DNA of 64,000 bases from contig NC_049989.1 in NCBI RefSeq assembly GCF_000003815.2, forward strand, positions 3,591,580 to 3,655,579, given 5' to 3'. This document shows, piece by piece, positions 25,313 to 36,910 of the stretch; positions within the stretch are counted from its first letter, which is position 1; the number at the start of each line of letters is the position of its first letter. The position numbers were made by a program, and so were the translations under genes. The notes beneath the pieces were generated by a model. It was given only the letters and a program-made list of their open reading frames with translations. It made no database searches and had not been told where the DNA came from. Source of the stretch: Branchiostoma floridae. Taxonomy: Eukaryota > Chordata > Leptocardii > Amphioxiformes > Branchiostomatidae.

Positions 25313-26336
25313 CGTAAGTCACAGCATTAGTTGGGGTAAACGGTGGTACCATCTTCACCTGATGGTGAAGTTCAATAAACCTCTCGAAGCAGAGGTGAGG
25401 CTCAAAATTGTTTACAGTATCTTTTCAGCCATTTTTGTCAGGATTTCTGTTTGTCAGTTTTTTTTTGTCTGCCTAAAAAGATGCCCCAAACAAGCCAGAG
25501 CATAACCCCTTCTTGGAGAGCACAGCAAATCATCTATGGCAAAGACAGATGACACAGTTTGTGTACCAAAGATGACTGCCTCAGGGCAGAAAAGGGTTTA
25601 GCAGGCAAGGTGCAGTTAGGCCTAGGAAAAAAAATACTTCGTTTCCTGTTCAAGTACCTACCCTAGAAAAAACTGCCACCCTAGACTTTTTTTGGGGGTT
25701 GGCAGTGAAGTCACATAGCTTCCAGTTACAATTTGCATTTAGCCTGCTTCCTATTGGACTAAAAACACTGTCCTGTCTCTCTTGGCTTGATAAATGTATC
25801 TCTTTTGCAAAAAAATAAAGTTTGGCATTGAAAGACGAGTGCATTTCAGTTGTCTTTGTTAAACTGTATTGTAATATGTATCACTAGAGTTTTGACCAGA
25901 CTAATAAAAAGATACTAGAAAAAAAGATAATCCCTACGTACCGACCGACCCTAATTTTTTTCAGGACTGGAACAGGAAACACAATTAACATTTTCTCCTA
26001 TGCCTTATGCCCCAGCTTGCCCATGGGAAGCACCAGGTTACATTTTTTCCCTAGGCCTAATATCTCAGTTGTCCATAAAACCGTTCTATCTGTGCCAGGT
26101 GGTGTGATGAAGTGGGGAGATGGCTGGAAGGTCCCATTGGTGTGGTGCCTTCCATGTTCCTAAAGAAGGAAAAAGTATAATGACAACCATTATTTAACTG
26201 ATGGGGATTTAAAAAAGCGTTAGCATGTTATTGGGAAGGCTAAACAAAGCCTAGTCTGTGTAACACAAACTCCGCTGTCCAGGGCTGTAACCAGCCCTTC
26301 CCCGCCGGCGGATGTTGGGTGGGTTGTTATAAATAA

Positions 26337-26773
26337 TCTTTATTGACACGACAAAAGTACAGCGACTTTCGTAAGGTCTACATGTATAACAACTACTTAC
26401 AGTACAACTAAACACATATATATGGATATCTATAGGTATGGATACATCAACATAAAGGGTTTAGCATGTCATTTACACTATTGGTTCTACGGTATAAACA
26501 ATCGTGGATATATTTGCCTACTTGTACACAATGTGGATTATCGCTTCCCAGAATGTACTTGAATTTATCTATCGAACAGAGAGTAGCAAAGTCTTTAGAG
26601 GAAGCGGAAAGTAATGTGAACAGCTCTGTGCGTTTATCATCATATCGAGAACATTCCATAACGAAGTGACGTTCGTCTTCGATCTCATTTGGGCAGAATG
26701 GACAAAACCTCTGGTCACGGGGAATTTTAGAATATATTAAAGCGAGATTTAAAATCAGGCTAAACAAAGCCAT
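26337..26773 (-). pseudogene. 3' fragment of a non-LTR retrotransposon
   Basis: The minus strand encodes about 95 residues typical of the extreme C-terminus of LINE reverse transcriptases. The segment RFCPFCPNEIEDERHF continues to VMECSRY, a CxxC...H...C zinc-knuckle arrangement. Its stop is at 26447-26449. Downstream on that strand there is an AATAAA-like sequence near 26340. The reverse transcriptase core and everything upstream are absent, so this is a 5'-truncated dead copy. A lone end of a T1-like transposon (26788-26822) lies just beyond it. Confidence 0.8.
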
Positions 26774-27185
26774 GAATTGCTACGCATTCGGATGTCATCC
26801 ACATAATCAAATCAACATGGTTTAACAGTGTATTCAAATAACTACGGACGCACCAACATAATCAAATACTCACTGAAAACAAAAGGTCCACACAGCCAGC
26901 AAATGGTTTACTAAACTCACATGAGGTCCCTACCTGAAGTTTCCTCTGATGTCAGCCTATACTCCATGCTTCAGCCCACAAATCTTCCAAATGTTGGTGC
27001 ACAGCCTGTATAGAAAGATGCAATTGTTTGCTGATTAGATGTGAAGATAAAGGCATGGTTAGAAATCGTTCCAAAGATATTAGGCATATAGATGAAGATA
27101 AAATTTCTTTCTTCAAAGAATTGCTACTTGTGATGGGCAATACTAGTCAGGATAGGTCTGCTACCATATTCTGCAAGCAATGATT

Positions 27186-27350
27186 TGGCTCTGTGTTTTT
27201 TTTTCCCCGTGTTTTAGGTGTTTTTATCGGGCTTTCTATTTTGCACCGTTTTCTTGATGGTTTGGTCGGGAGACATAAAGAAAACAGTACATTATAGAAA
27301 ACCCGATAAAAACGCCTGAAACACGTGAAAAAAACAGCCTGAGCCGAACT
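27186..27350. mobile_element. Small foldback element
   Basis: The left arm (27186-27268; ccccgtgttttaggtgtt, tttatcgggctttcta) is an inverted copy of the right arm (27270-27350; tagaaaacccgataaaaa, cgcctgaaacacgtg), with almost no spacer. Non-coding. Confidence 0.75.
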
Positions 27351-27595
27351 GAGCCGAACCTTTGCTTGGAGACTACAGTGTAGAAGCCAGTTAATGATAG
27401 CGCATCGGATAACCGCACACTTTGGCCAATTGCACTGAATCACAAAATCACAAACCGGCTCCTATTCACTACATTGTAAGTGACTTCGCTTATCTGCACG
27501 GAAATTCAAACCTGTCGTCAAATTGACTGAAAATGCGTGCTGAAATCAGCATACGCGTTAAAGATAGGCCGATATGTACTGCTCCCCTACCTCTC

Positions 27596-27990
27596 TGTGA
27601 GAACAACCCTTAGTCTCTCACACAGGATGGGGTACTGTTATTACCTACCTCTCTGTGAGAAGAGTCCGAGTCTCTCACACAGGATGGGGTACTGTTATTA
27701 CCTACCTCTCTGTGAGAACAACCCGAGTCTCTCACACAGGATGGGGTACTGTTATTACCTACCTCTCTGTGAGAAGAGTCCGAGTCTCTCACACAGGATG
27801 GGGTACTGTTATTACCTACCTCTCTGTGAGAAGAGCCCGAGTCTCTCACACAGGATGGGGTGCTGTTATTACCTACCTCTCTGTGAGAAGAGCCCGAGTC
27901 TCTCACACAGGATGGGGTACTGTTATTACCTACCTCTCTGTGAGAAGAGCCCGAGTCTCTCACACAGGATGGGGTACTGTTTGCAGATCC
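27596..27990. repeat. 57-bp tandem repeat (7 units) made from the end of a coding exon
   Basis: Seven units of 57 bases, recognised by ggatggggtactg at about 27626, 27683, 27740, 27797, 27854, 27911 and 27968. The period divides by three, so long frames stay open on both strands. On the minus strand each unit reads YPILCERLGLFSQRGR, two stops, then Gln: the last 16 codons of the cysteine-peptide gene plus its stop region, copied downstream. It is therefore an expanded copy of that gene's 3' coding end. Confidence 0.9.
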
Positions 27991-30900
27991 GGCCGGGCAT
28001 GATGCAGGCTGTCCTGGTGGCCGCCGTGGCTGGCTGGTCCCGAATGTACACTTTGTGTGGAGCAGAATTGACGTCTGACTGCACCAAACAAGACAAAAAC
28101 AAGAATAAGACCTACGTAATAGTTAAAGTATGGACGGAGCTACTTTACATGGATTTGGTATAGCCCCGCCCTCCCCAAGATTTATTTGGCATCCCTAGGG
28201 CGGAGTTATGTTCTACGTCACATTTCCAAACCGTGGACCGGTCGGGCAGCTATCGAGAACGAAAAGTATGATATAAAAGACACCACAGTATACAAGACGT
28301 AAAGAGTTGCATTATTTGTGTATATATTTACGTATGACGTTATATTTCAATTTTTCGTTTCCAAAAACAGCCCGGCCGGCCACGGTTTGGAAATGTAACG
28401 TTCGCCTAAACGGCCATCCTCTACCTGTTATTTCTTTTCAAGAAAGCTCTTTTGATTTTGTCTTCGTACATGGGACCGACGACTTACAACGTTCAATAGC
28501 TGCAGTTACCAGTGGCGCGTATACAATGTACATTGAATACACCTGTAGATTTTGGGACCTCAAACGGAAAGGTTGACTTTCACTCCCCCTCCCCTAACCT
28601 GACGATCCAGAAGTCTCATTGCTAACCAGTTGACTTTTTGTTACGCCATGAAAAACGGAGATGTAGTTTTGGGTGTGTCTGTCTGCTGGTCTGTCTGTGA
28701 AGCTGACCTATCGGCTACCGGAGGCCAAATACACTCATAGGCTGGCTTCACTCCTCTGCCAGCTTTTGATACTATCTTACGCTACCGTAGGATCTGTTTT
28801 GAGAGTAGCTTACAGCTAGTTGTGCAAAGATTCGGTTCGACAGATCGTTCAGTGTAACATAATCAGCTGTCGCTGCGCCGCGTTTCATATGGCGGTAGTG
28901 CCAGCTAACTGCAGCTAAGAACAAATCAGTAGATGGCTACCGCTTGTCCGTATCTGCGACCTGTAGTTCAATTCTGTACTGGAGAATTCGGTCAAGGATC
29001 AGGTAAACAAGGCCCTTGTTATCAGTGGCCTTTTTATTTGTACAGTCAAACCTGTATTAGGGGCCACCTCTACAGAGGGGCCACCTGTCCATAGTGGCCA
29101 CTTTTTGTCGGTCCCTAGGTGGCAACGTGTAGATAAAATACCCAAGGGACCGACAAAAAGTGGCCACTATGGACAGGTGGCCCCTCTGTAGAGGTGGCCC
29201 CTAATACAGGTTTGACTGTATTGTACATATGCTATGTGTAACAGTGGGGTTCAAGCGCCGCCAAAAGACTGACCATGACAAAGGTCCATGCCCGGGTTTG
29301 GATCCTGGGAGCCAGGAGACTGTTTGATATTGATGTTGATAAACAAAGACACCATTAACGTTATCATTGCCCTGCAGTGGACATCAAACATGTTTATCAA
29401 ACTATTTTTAGTTCATCACTTATCTTTATCATGTGTTGACAGAAGGTAATTAAGTTGGAATAACCTAAAGAGGGGGACCGTTACATAAAATGTCTGTCTT
29501 GATTTATTAGTTGTTGTTGATGTATCAGTAACGTACTAGTGGCATGTAAATTTCACGCAGTGGCACGCAAAGTTCACGTGATGAAGGCGTGATAACGGTA
29601 CATCATACATGACGTCTCCAGGTTATTTGTTGTTACGGCTTCAGGACTGTCGCTGGATGCAAATCAATTTCAATTTGCTTTGTTTGAAAGAGAGAAATCA
29701 AAGGAGAGTCATGACTAATTGTCTTACTTGTGTCGTTCTCTATTACTCAAGACAACTTGTGTGTCACCTTGTCAGACATTTGTACAGAACACAAAGTGGA
29801 CGATACAAATTTTCTTACATTTTGTGTATTTTTTGGTCTTCTAAGTCATAGTAAGTAAGTAAGTCATAGTTTAGAAATCCATACATAGAGGCTTGCGATA
29901 AAAGGGACGTTTAGAATACAATGCAAAAATTCAGTTTCTCCATTCGAAACGGAAAAAACGAGTCCCTCTGTTCCTTCCGTCTTTCCCATTGAGCTAAAAG
30001 TTATCACATTGTCAGCAGCCAGTCTAAAGACACGCAATCCACCCAGACAATTAAAAGCAGAATCCGTTTTCCAGACACAGATGCAACTGGCAGGCAGGGA
30101 CAAGAAGAGTTGGAAGAAAAAAACACTTTGTTTGTGTAAGGCGTAGCTGTATACCCAAGGACAGCGTAATCTCCTTCGAAGAATTCGGAACGTTTTTTGA
30201 AGGAGCTCTGATTCGCGGTTTTCAATATACGAGGGGTGATCAATAATAAGCACAACTCAGATTTCGGAGCATAGATGTCAAGTATAAAGTCTTAAATGAA
30301 TGTGTACCAAAATTCAAATTATTGTGACCATTACTTTGCAGGCGACACCCAGTAACGTTAGGTAAGGGAGAAGGAAAAAAAAATCGTGGACAATTGAGAT
30401 GCGACCTGAGGTGTGCGCGTCAATTTGCGCTGCTGGAAGTCAGACACTCACTTTTTTCTGCTTGAATTAGGAAGAGAATCAGTATCAAACATTTTGACAA
30501 TGTCTTTTGTTAATGACAAATAATTTACAGTATGGGGAACTCGACCCACACATGTCTGATCACAGTTCACCCTTGTTTTCTCGCCACTTACCTTCCGATT
30601 TGCAAACAAAAACGAATGCCCGGAAAGTAATGACTGCAATGATTTGAAATTTGGGGGATTTTGATAAAAGACTTCATACTACGAAGTTGTGCCTCAAAAT
30701 TTGAGTTGCGCTTATTATTTCTGGATGAGGCCGAGAACTTATTGATCACCCCTCGTAGGATAAGGTTTTCTTTGTCGGGAAAGGGAGTTTTACCGCAACT
30801 CGAAAACTCCCTTCCCCGGCATAGAGAACATCAGCCTATGATGAAAAACCGCGAATCAGCGCTCCCCCTGAAAATAATCGCCGCCGCTTCCGAAGTCTGC

Positions 30901-31049
30901 CAAGGAGTCTACGGACAATGTAGATGTACAATAGTGCAACTTACCGAGCTTTCAGGCGGAAAACCGAAGAGTTCTTCTTGCAAATAGATGGGGCTGCCGC
31001 TCACCACTGTCCCCAGCCCGGCAACTAGCAAAAACACGGCTACCAACAT
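27926..31049 (-). CDS. Small secreted cysteine-containing peptide (85 residues, two exons), unknown family
   Basis: Built by hand. Exon 1 (31049-30945) encodes a clear signal peptide, MLVAVFLLVAGLGTVVSG, then SPIYLQEELFGFPPESS, with donor TCG|GTAAGT. Exon 2 (28078-27926) follows a pyrimidine-rich acceptor (gtcttgtttggtgcag) in the same phase. It encodes a linker and then ACIMPGRICKQYPILCE, RLGLFSQRGR and TAA. Mature length would be about 67 residues with three cysteines spaced C-x6-C-x6-C. The odd number suggests a dimer, or a further exon if the GTAGGT overlapping the stop is used as a donor. Size and layout fit a neuropeptide, peptide hormone or defence peptide, but I recognise no family. 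The 57-bp tandem array lies directly downstream. Confidence 0.55.
28742..28807 (-). repeat. Partial MITE end ('gatctgcttggagatt' family)
   Basis: Resembles the right half of the complete foldback elements at 39632-39752 and 57587-57709: ttttgatactatcttacgct, accgtaggatctg. Only one arm is present. Confidence 0.5.
29041..29220. mobile_element. Perfect 76-bp-armed palindrome
   Basis: The left arm 29041-29116 (from tacagtcaaacctgtattag to gtcggtccct) is an exact inverted copy of the right arm 29145-29220, separated by 28 bases. No open frame. Exact arm identity means a recent insertion or continuing gene conversion between arms. It lies in the intron of the cysteine-peptide gene. Confidence 0.85.
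30228..30757. mobile_element. Mariner/Tc1-like non-autonomous element, about 530 bp
   Basis: Exact 19-base terminal inverted repeats beginning tacgaggggtgatcaataa and ending with the complement. They are flanked by TA, the usual target duplication of Tc1/mariner elements. No transposase remains. It sits inside a second, older inverted repeat: gctctgattcgcggttttca at about 30205-30224 and tgaaaaaccgcgaatcagcg at about 30841-30862. Confidence 0.8.
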
Positions 31050-33437
31050 GGTTCTGATCGCAGGTGTTTCAATTGTCCCTCTTGTTGTTGATAAATAGAA
31101 GCCCTACTTGCACTTTACACCGTTGGTCCGTGCGAAGAAGTCCCGGAGTGTAGCTTCTTGTCGAGGTCCGTTTGCTGATAGTAAATAAACTAAGATATCG
31201 CCGTCGTTAATGATTCAACTAGCTTGAAACTACCCCACGACGCTACCCACAGACGGTTAACCTAGGAAATAGCGAACATTACCAGGTGAGGACCTGGGCC
31301 GTACCTTTATAGCTGGTCGCCGATGCCCTGGCGAAGCAAGAAGACATGGGCGTAGCGGCGCCGTTGTGTTTTGCCACCAGCCATAACTGGTGATTTGAAG
31401 TTTCTGTAATGTGGGGCTGTGGTAATTTGGAAAGCGTTGCCGCCTTCAATTTTCTCCTTTTAAGGTAGTTCAGCGGTGGCTTCAAAAGGAAAGTGTCGAA
31501 CGCTGCGGGGTTGTAGGGCGGGAGAGTCCGCCTTATCTGCGGTTCGTTTCCTCCATCCCCCGCTCACGCCACCATCATTCCCATCCCACCTGCAATGATT
31601 TACCGCTTCTTCTGAAACGACGTCAGGTCGAACGACAATTTTGACGCACACAACTCCACGTGCGCGTCACTTAACAACCATGCCTTCAAATTTAGGAAAC
31701 GATTCCAATATCTATAGTACTCCACTTTACGAGACCCTTACTGAAGGAGGGGGTGTAAAAACTTTGTGGGCTGTCAACTTGCCTTGTGTTGCCTTCAAAA
31801 CTTCCCTAGTTACAAGAATAAAACAACACAACTGGACAAAGTATGAAAGTTAGACGGACTTTTTGGATGGCATCCCGGCATTTTCGTCGGTGATCTGAAA
31901 AGTTAACTTATTCAGAAAAAAGTTGTCTTCAAAGGCAAAAAAAAGCTGCTAGGGGACCCAACCCTACACCACCCCTTCCTTATATCGAAAGCTATTTGGA
32001 ACCAACAAACCAAGACCATAGTATGTCAAGGTCAAAAGATACAAAAAGAGTGCTGCTTCAGTACCAAGGTCAAACACAAACACACGCAGACACACACACT
32101 GACACACTGACACACCTCCATTTTAACAGGAAGGTAATTGGTTTATCGTAAAGCACATGAATGAAATAAAATTGTATCAATGCTACGTGGGAGTAATTGC
32201 AAACACTTTGAAGAACATATGCTTTTATCACCCGTTAGTTCATATCAATTCTAATTCGTGTCAATCAACTCTCTTAATGCTACAATGATAAGCCCATGAA
32301 GCGCCTCCGCAGATGAAAGACAAATTTACAATTACATACAATACAACTTTCAAAGAGTTCTATATGTTCTACTTATTTGTTGGAGATGAAATTGTTGTTG
32401 GCAGGGCATTTCGTTAACGTAGGAGGAAAGAAAGGAACTGGGCATATCATAGCACAAGGCAGCACAGCACAGCACAGCACAGCATAAGACAGTACTATGC
32501 AGCACAGCAGCACATCATTATGATAGTAGAACATAGCGCAGCACAAGAGACCGCAGCAAAGACAGCGCGGTATAATACTATACAATATACATCATTAGAT
32601 ATCGAATCACAGCATACCATAGCATAGCACAAGACGTGTAGCTCAATATAGCAGAAACGGTGCAACAACAAAGAAAATAGCCTGCCCTCTATACCAAACG
32701 GACCACCCCTTCGACAGGCTTGTATTTGGTTTATCCTGTCTATTGCGTGTGTGTCAGGTATTTCCAGTGTCTGACCCGGCAGCCAAGTGCACGGTCGTCT
32801 GTCTCACACACCAGGGCGACCTCTGCCTCCCGTGTGAAGAACAGTTCGACAGTATGGCAAAGATTTTAAGCACCTTAAACCCAACACAGAAACTGGTCAA
32901 ATTCAAAAATATGTGTTTGGCTATGTACTTTCATCGATCAAGATTGCGTTTTCCACATGTTTGTAGATAGGACAAGAAAAAACTTTAAAGAGTTGTGACT
33001 GGGTTGTTAGTAATAACATACCGTTTTGTAGGCGTTTGGCAACGAAGAAAAATGTCTCCGTTTTAGGAGAGACGTTAGTCAAAATGCAAGACGTTCTTAA
33101 CCTAAAAGCAAACCAGTGTTTCATGTCAGCCAAGGCTATTTGGAGCGTTATGAAGATAGTGATTCATTGTAGGTATCCTGGATCTGCTAATAGGGCGATC
33201 TGATGGCATGTCGACCCCATTTACAGATGCTTATCGGATGGAATTTAGCGTAATGTGTAGGGGCGCTTCTGAACTTCGCACATGACCCTGCTGAAGTCAA
33301 TTTAAAATGCAATTCCGATAAACCCCATACAGACCCTCTGTCGAGGAGTCAGGAAATACCTAACCATAGCCCAGCCACATAGTACTTGTCAGGTTCAAGT
33401 TTCCAGCCTTCTGATAAAGTGTGCATTTCCCACGCGT

Positions 33438-33834
33438 TAGGCCATACTGATTTGTTTACATGGATGGTGTCATCTGGGCACCCGAAAACTGATTCGAGCG
33501 TGCAAAAAATGGGCAAATTGTTTTCATTATGAAAAATCTCAAGAAGGTGGTGGAACAAATGAGAGAACATACAGACCACGGTAAACTTAACAACAAATTC
33601 CTTGTTTCTTTTATCATTCATTCATATCTCCTTTGATTTTCGGAGAATCTACTCATCAATATTCGTTTTCCGACGGTTGCTTGCAATTTACGGCACATAC
33701 ATGTAAAGCTATATCCTCATTTTGCAGCTTTTTTTTGTGCAATTTATAGTGTGGTCGCAAACTTTTTTTGGGGAAAACGGACGAAAACTCATGTGCTCGT
33801 GGACGTCATCCTTATAATCAAGCAGCGTCCCTAG
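33438..33834. mobile_element. Shorter relative of transposon family T1
   Basis: Left end taggccatactgatttgttt, then catggatggtgtcatctggg and aaaactgattcgagcg, matches 22141 onward. The right end (gtgtggtcgcaaactttttt, acgtcatccttataatcaag) matches the end of 22141-23004. At 397 bases it lacks about half the interior of the longer copy, so it is an internal-deletion derivative. Confidence 0.7.
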
Positions 33835-34834
33835 ATACTAACTTTTATCAGCCCAGCTACCGAGCAGTGTCGGGGTTTTAGACCTCTCTCCACGCAGAGC
33901 TCAGGCTCTGACATATTTGGACTGTTTTGAGGTCTTTTTAGGCGTTATTTTTGTGGAGCTGGCGGACGAAACGAAAACATGGCAAGACAGCTCCACAGAA
34001 ATAGAAATACAAAGTTCCCAGAACGTCAAAGCAATTCAAAGCCTAACCTCTGCTTGGAGAGTAGTTTTAGACTAGTATTAGACCTTCAACACACTTTGCG
34101 AGTCGACACATGTTTCAACTCTCCTGCAAGTGCAGGGGTCAAAACTGTTGACTCTTTCAGACCCCAAGTCTGGAGGTTAGAAGGATTATAGGATCTTTTA
34201 ACGCAGTAAAATATTTCCGGGCGAAAGTCATTGATGATAGGGACATTAAGCCTTGTGTAACATTTCTTTTTAATTTTGTAATCTTGTTTGAGTACTAGTA
34301 ATATTTTTGTATTTAGAGTGTTTCAACGGTGAAAGGAAGAACAAGTAATTGGTGGTCGAAAATGTCACCATTTTCATAATGCCAAAGCGGTTATAGAATT
34401 ATTGTATAACGTTTGCTGTCCATTTCCCCCAACTAAGGACATGTCAATTTTACAAGTATACACGAGTATCGGAGTCTAGCATATAAGGTTCTGTTTCTGT
34501 GTTCAACGTAAGACTCCAAATCCGATTTAGGATGAAGGATAAGTTACCGCTAGTAGTGGTGCTGGTGTAAAAACACAGCTGTTGTCAACAGCCGTTCATT
34601 GCTAGCTAATTACGTTGTACACTAGCCATATTCCCATCCGTCTGCTTCAGACAGAATCCACATTGTGTAAGAAGCAGGATTCCTTCCTTTACTCCCAAGC
34701 ACTAACAGGAAATCGGGACCAGCTGGCCGACAGATCCCTCACGCGTGTGTCTGCGACATTACACAATGTTCACTACCAGTCTATCAATCTCCGAGCAGAT
34801 TTACCGGCGGCATGAGACAGCATTAAAGCCTAAA

Positions 34835-35066
34835 GGTGGTATCTCACTCACTTTGGGCACCAGCGCGGCACGGCGGGGTTCGTACATGACTCAACGAATT
34901 TCAGAGATGAAGAGCGAATCTTCGTACGTTTTGTGTATTTTGCGTACTACACATCTAACGTTACATATCTAAATTATTAAAAATCGCTAACATAACACAA
35001 CAGTGCCGCAGCAAACGAACCCCGCAGTGCTGCACCGGTGCCCCAAGTGCAGTGAGAGTCCAACTT
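34835..35066. mobile_element. MITE, family M2 copy A
   Basis: Inverted ends: ggtatctcactcactttggg, caccagcgcggcacggcg and the complementary caccggtgccccaagtgc, agtgagagtcc. Its interior (tcaacgaatttcagagatga, gcgaatcttcgtacg, ttttgtgtattttgcgt) matches the interior of 61528-61765, although the ends have diverged. Confidence 0.7.
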
Positions 35067-35988
35067 AAGACAGTAAGCCGACCAAGCAGTGGTCAATAGT
35101 CTTTAGCTTTGATGCTGTCTTATGCCACTGGTAAATCTTCTCGGCGATTACCAACCGTCAACTTTTGAGAGCTTGTTCTAAAGCTATGCATTATGGAACT
35201 CACCCATTCGTGCCTGACACCCAGGGTCGATTTAATCCAGACTTTGAAATATTCCTCGACACGGGGACTGGGGCTTACAGAAATGAGGACATCCACACCG
35301 GGAGTCTAAGTAATGTTAGTTTGTGTGCCCTTTTAGTGACTTGTACACACCCTTACAAGTGGAACCATCTGCGTAATGTTTTAGGGTGTGTCGTGCTGAA
35401 ATTTACGACGACTTTTTAACACAACCGTCAAGTTTAGACTAACGAGGGCAATGACCGAAACTTTGATTGTTTCTTTTTCGCTTACACACATACTGTTGTC
35501 GCAGTGCCAGAACTTTCCCCAACTCAGCAATGACTCAGCAATATATACTTTCCAGTTATATACTGGTCCAGTTCTAACCTAGTCGACAGGAGACGGATCA
35601 GAAAAAAAAACCTAAGAGACAACAAGATCCAAAACAATGAACCTTGCAAAGGAATGAAATTGGGCACTCCCTAGTCTACAACATGGCCTACATTTGTTCC
35701 AGTATCTAAGACCATCTAAGACCCTGAGACCCTGACTGACTTCCGTTTACCTATTTCCAAATCCTGCCCCCGTCACCCCTGTGGTTGCAAGGAAAGTGTT
35801 CTCGCCCCGCCCTCCTACCCTTATGCAACACACGGTACCATCTCGTGCCTGCCATCACCCCAAACCACCGCCTACAGGCCTTGAGAAGTCTCCGCACGGA
35901 CCAGACAAGTTCCTCACGGCCTCGAGAAAACTCTCAACTTCTTCTATCTGGCACCCGGACAAGTAACCCAGGAACTCCAGCGGGCGCC

Positions 35989-36228
35989 ATGAAGAAGGCG
36001 GTGACGATCGCGTGGGTTCTGCTGGCTCTCTGCGCCCTGCTGGCCACAACAGACGCACGCAGTGGCCGGGGCCGCGGTGGTGGCCGCCGCCGGGCGTTAG
36101 CTGATCGCTCGTGGCGTAGTAGTCGCCCGAGGAATTACATCCACGACATCGTCCTGCCGTGGTCACAGTGGAAGCCGTGGTGGTCGCACCGGTGGGCAAG
36201 GGACAGGGCAGGATGGTGGACAGGGTAG
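35989..36228 (+). CDS. Possible secreted Arg/Gly- and Trp-rich peptide (79 residues), unknown family
   Basis: The ATG in gcgccATGAAG opens MKKAVTIAWVLLALCALL, a textbook signal peptide, with predicted cleavage after TTDA. The rest is strongly basic (RSGRGRGGGRRRALADRSWR) and ends with a tryptophan cluster in VLPWSQWKPWWSHRW and AGWW before TAG. WSQWKPW resembles the WxxW core of thrombospondin type-1 repeats, but no cysteines follow, so a TSR is unlikely as drawn. A glycine-rich frame overlaps the end, so a frameshift or further exon is possible. Arg/Trp-rich secreted peptides are often antimicrobial, which here is inference only. Single-exon call; no homologue recognised. Confidence 0.45.
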   Translation: MKKAVTIAWVLLALCALLATTDARSGRGRGGGRRRALADRSWRSSRPRNYIHDIVLPWSQWKPWWSHRWARDRAGWWTG

Positions 36229-36781
36229 GACGGATAGCAACAGTAGTGTCACTCACACATAGCGCTTATTAACGGTCATATGTTCAAAGTTTGACATTTA
36301 TATGGACAAGAAGTGAAGTCTCGATAATGAAAGTTTTAAAACTTCATAGAGAGATCGCATTGCCTTACTTTTGTACTGGACGCCGACAGTGTCTGTTCTA
36401 ATTACACGGAAACATGGCAGAGTCGGGCCGCCTGGGTTGGCTTTCGCGAGTAATCGCATGATCCATCTGTAATACCCTCATTCTCAATGGGTGTTTTCAA
36501 AGTAACGTTAACTATCTATCTTTTCCCGAAGGATCATGACTTGACAGTTAAAGTTAACAGGGATCACCCTGCCACATGTTGCTCTCAAAGTTTTCTCAGT
36601 CTCATTGACTCCGCTGTCCCACATTATCGGAGAGTTTGCTCTTCTTCGAAATCTTCTCCACGTATTGGAGAGTTTGCTTCTCTTCGAAAACGTCTTAACC
36701 CTCGGTCTTTGTCTCTTCGCGGAGGCGTTTTGCAGACGTATTTGCTGACACATACGCAAATGGCGACAGTAGGAAAGGTAA

Positions 36782-36910
36782 CCAGTTTTAGTAACCTTTC
36801 TTCAGCCAATCAGCGTGAGCTCCGGGTCATGGCGTCATTTACGCGCATGCGCACTTTTCATGACCCCCCGAGTTTGACCCCAAACCAAGATGGCGGCCAA
36901 GATGGCGGCC
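36782..36910 (+). promoter_or_regulatory. CCAAT/CRE-like promoter module with NRF1- and YY1-like sites
   Basis: Holds cttcagccaatcagcgtgag (CCAAT box), catggcgtcattt (degenerate CRE), acgcgcatgcgcac (NRF1-like, about 36841-36854) and two adjacent copies of aagatggcggcc (YY1-like, about 36887-36910). The first 60 bases are an inverted near-copy of 46005-46072, upstream of the RAG1-like gene. The downstream ATGGCGGCCGAAAAC opens MAAKMAAENQEVLAW and stops soon after. It resembles the MAAESSG first exon of the RAG1-like gene, so this may be a duplicated promoter plus exon 1 remnant. Confidence 0.6.

Larger units (their letters stand above)
23680..27180. other. THOC5 3' flank and repeat-rich intergenic DNA
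   Basis: No protein-coding exon supported. The first few hundred bases are probably THOC5 3' UTR. The rest holds a repeat found twice (24488-24600 and 26250-26335), a long 'cacttgccc' copy, a simple repeat-like stretch resembling 16840-16880 near 25920-25990, and a LINE 3' fragment. Confidence 0.5.
31050..35988. other. Intergenic, repeat-rich
   Basis: No gene supported. The first few hundred bases should include the promoter and 5' leader of the cysteine-peptide gene. A cagcacagcac-type simple repeat lies at 32455-32535. Two transposon remnants (33438-33834 and 34835-35066) are listed separately. A cysteine-bearing open stretch near 32757-32970 was considered and not called. Confidence 0.5.

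Noticed and set aside
27537-28163. Plus-strand 208-residue open frame with repeated LSHRMGYCYYLPLCEKSPS
   Set aside because: It is a by-product of the 57-bp array whose period divides by three; other frames and the opposite strand are equally open. The minus strand has a spliced gene with a signal peptide.
28307-28576. 89-codon plus-strand open frame
   Set aside because: No homology, no signal, and it lies in the intron of the cysteine-peptide gene on the other strand; its length is within chance expectation.
32757-32970. Open stretch VFPVSDPAAKCTVVCLTHQG and onward with four more cysteines after a possible acceptor
   Set aside because: No partner exon, no ATG at the start of the frame and no recognisable family; a lone acceptor-like site is not enough.
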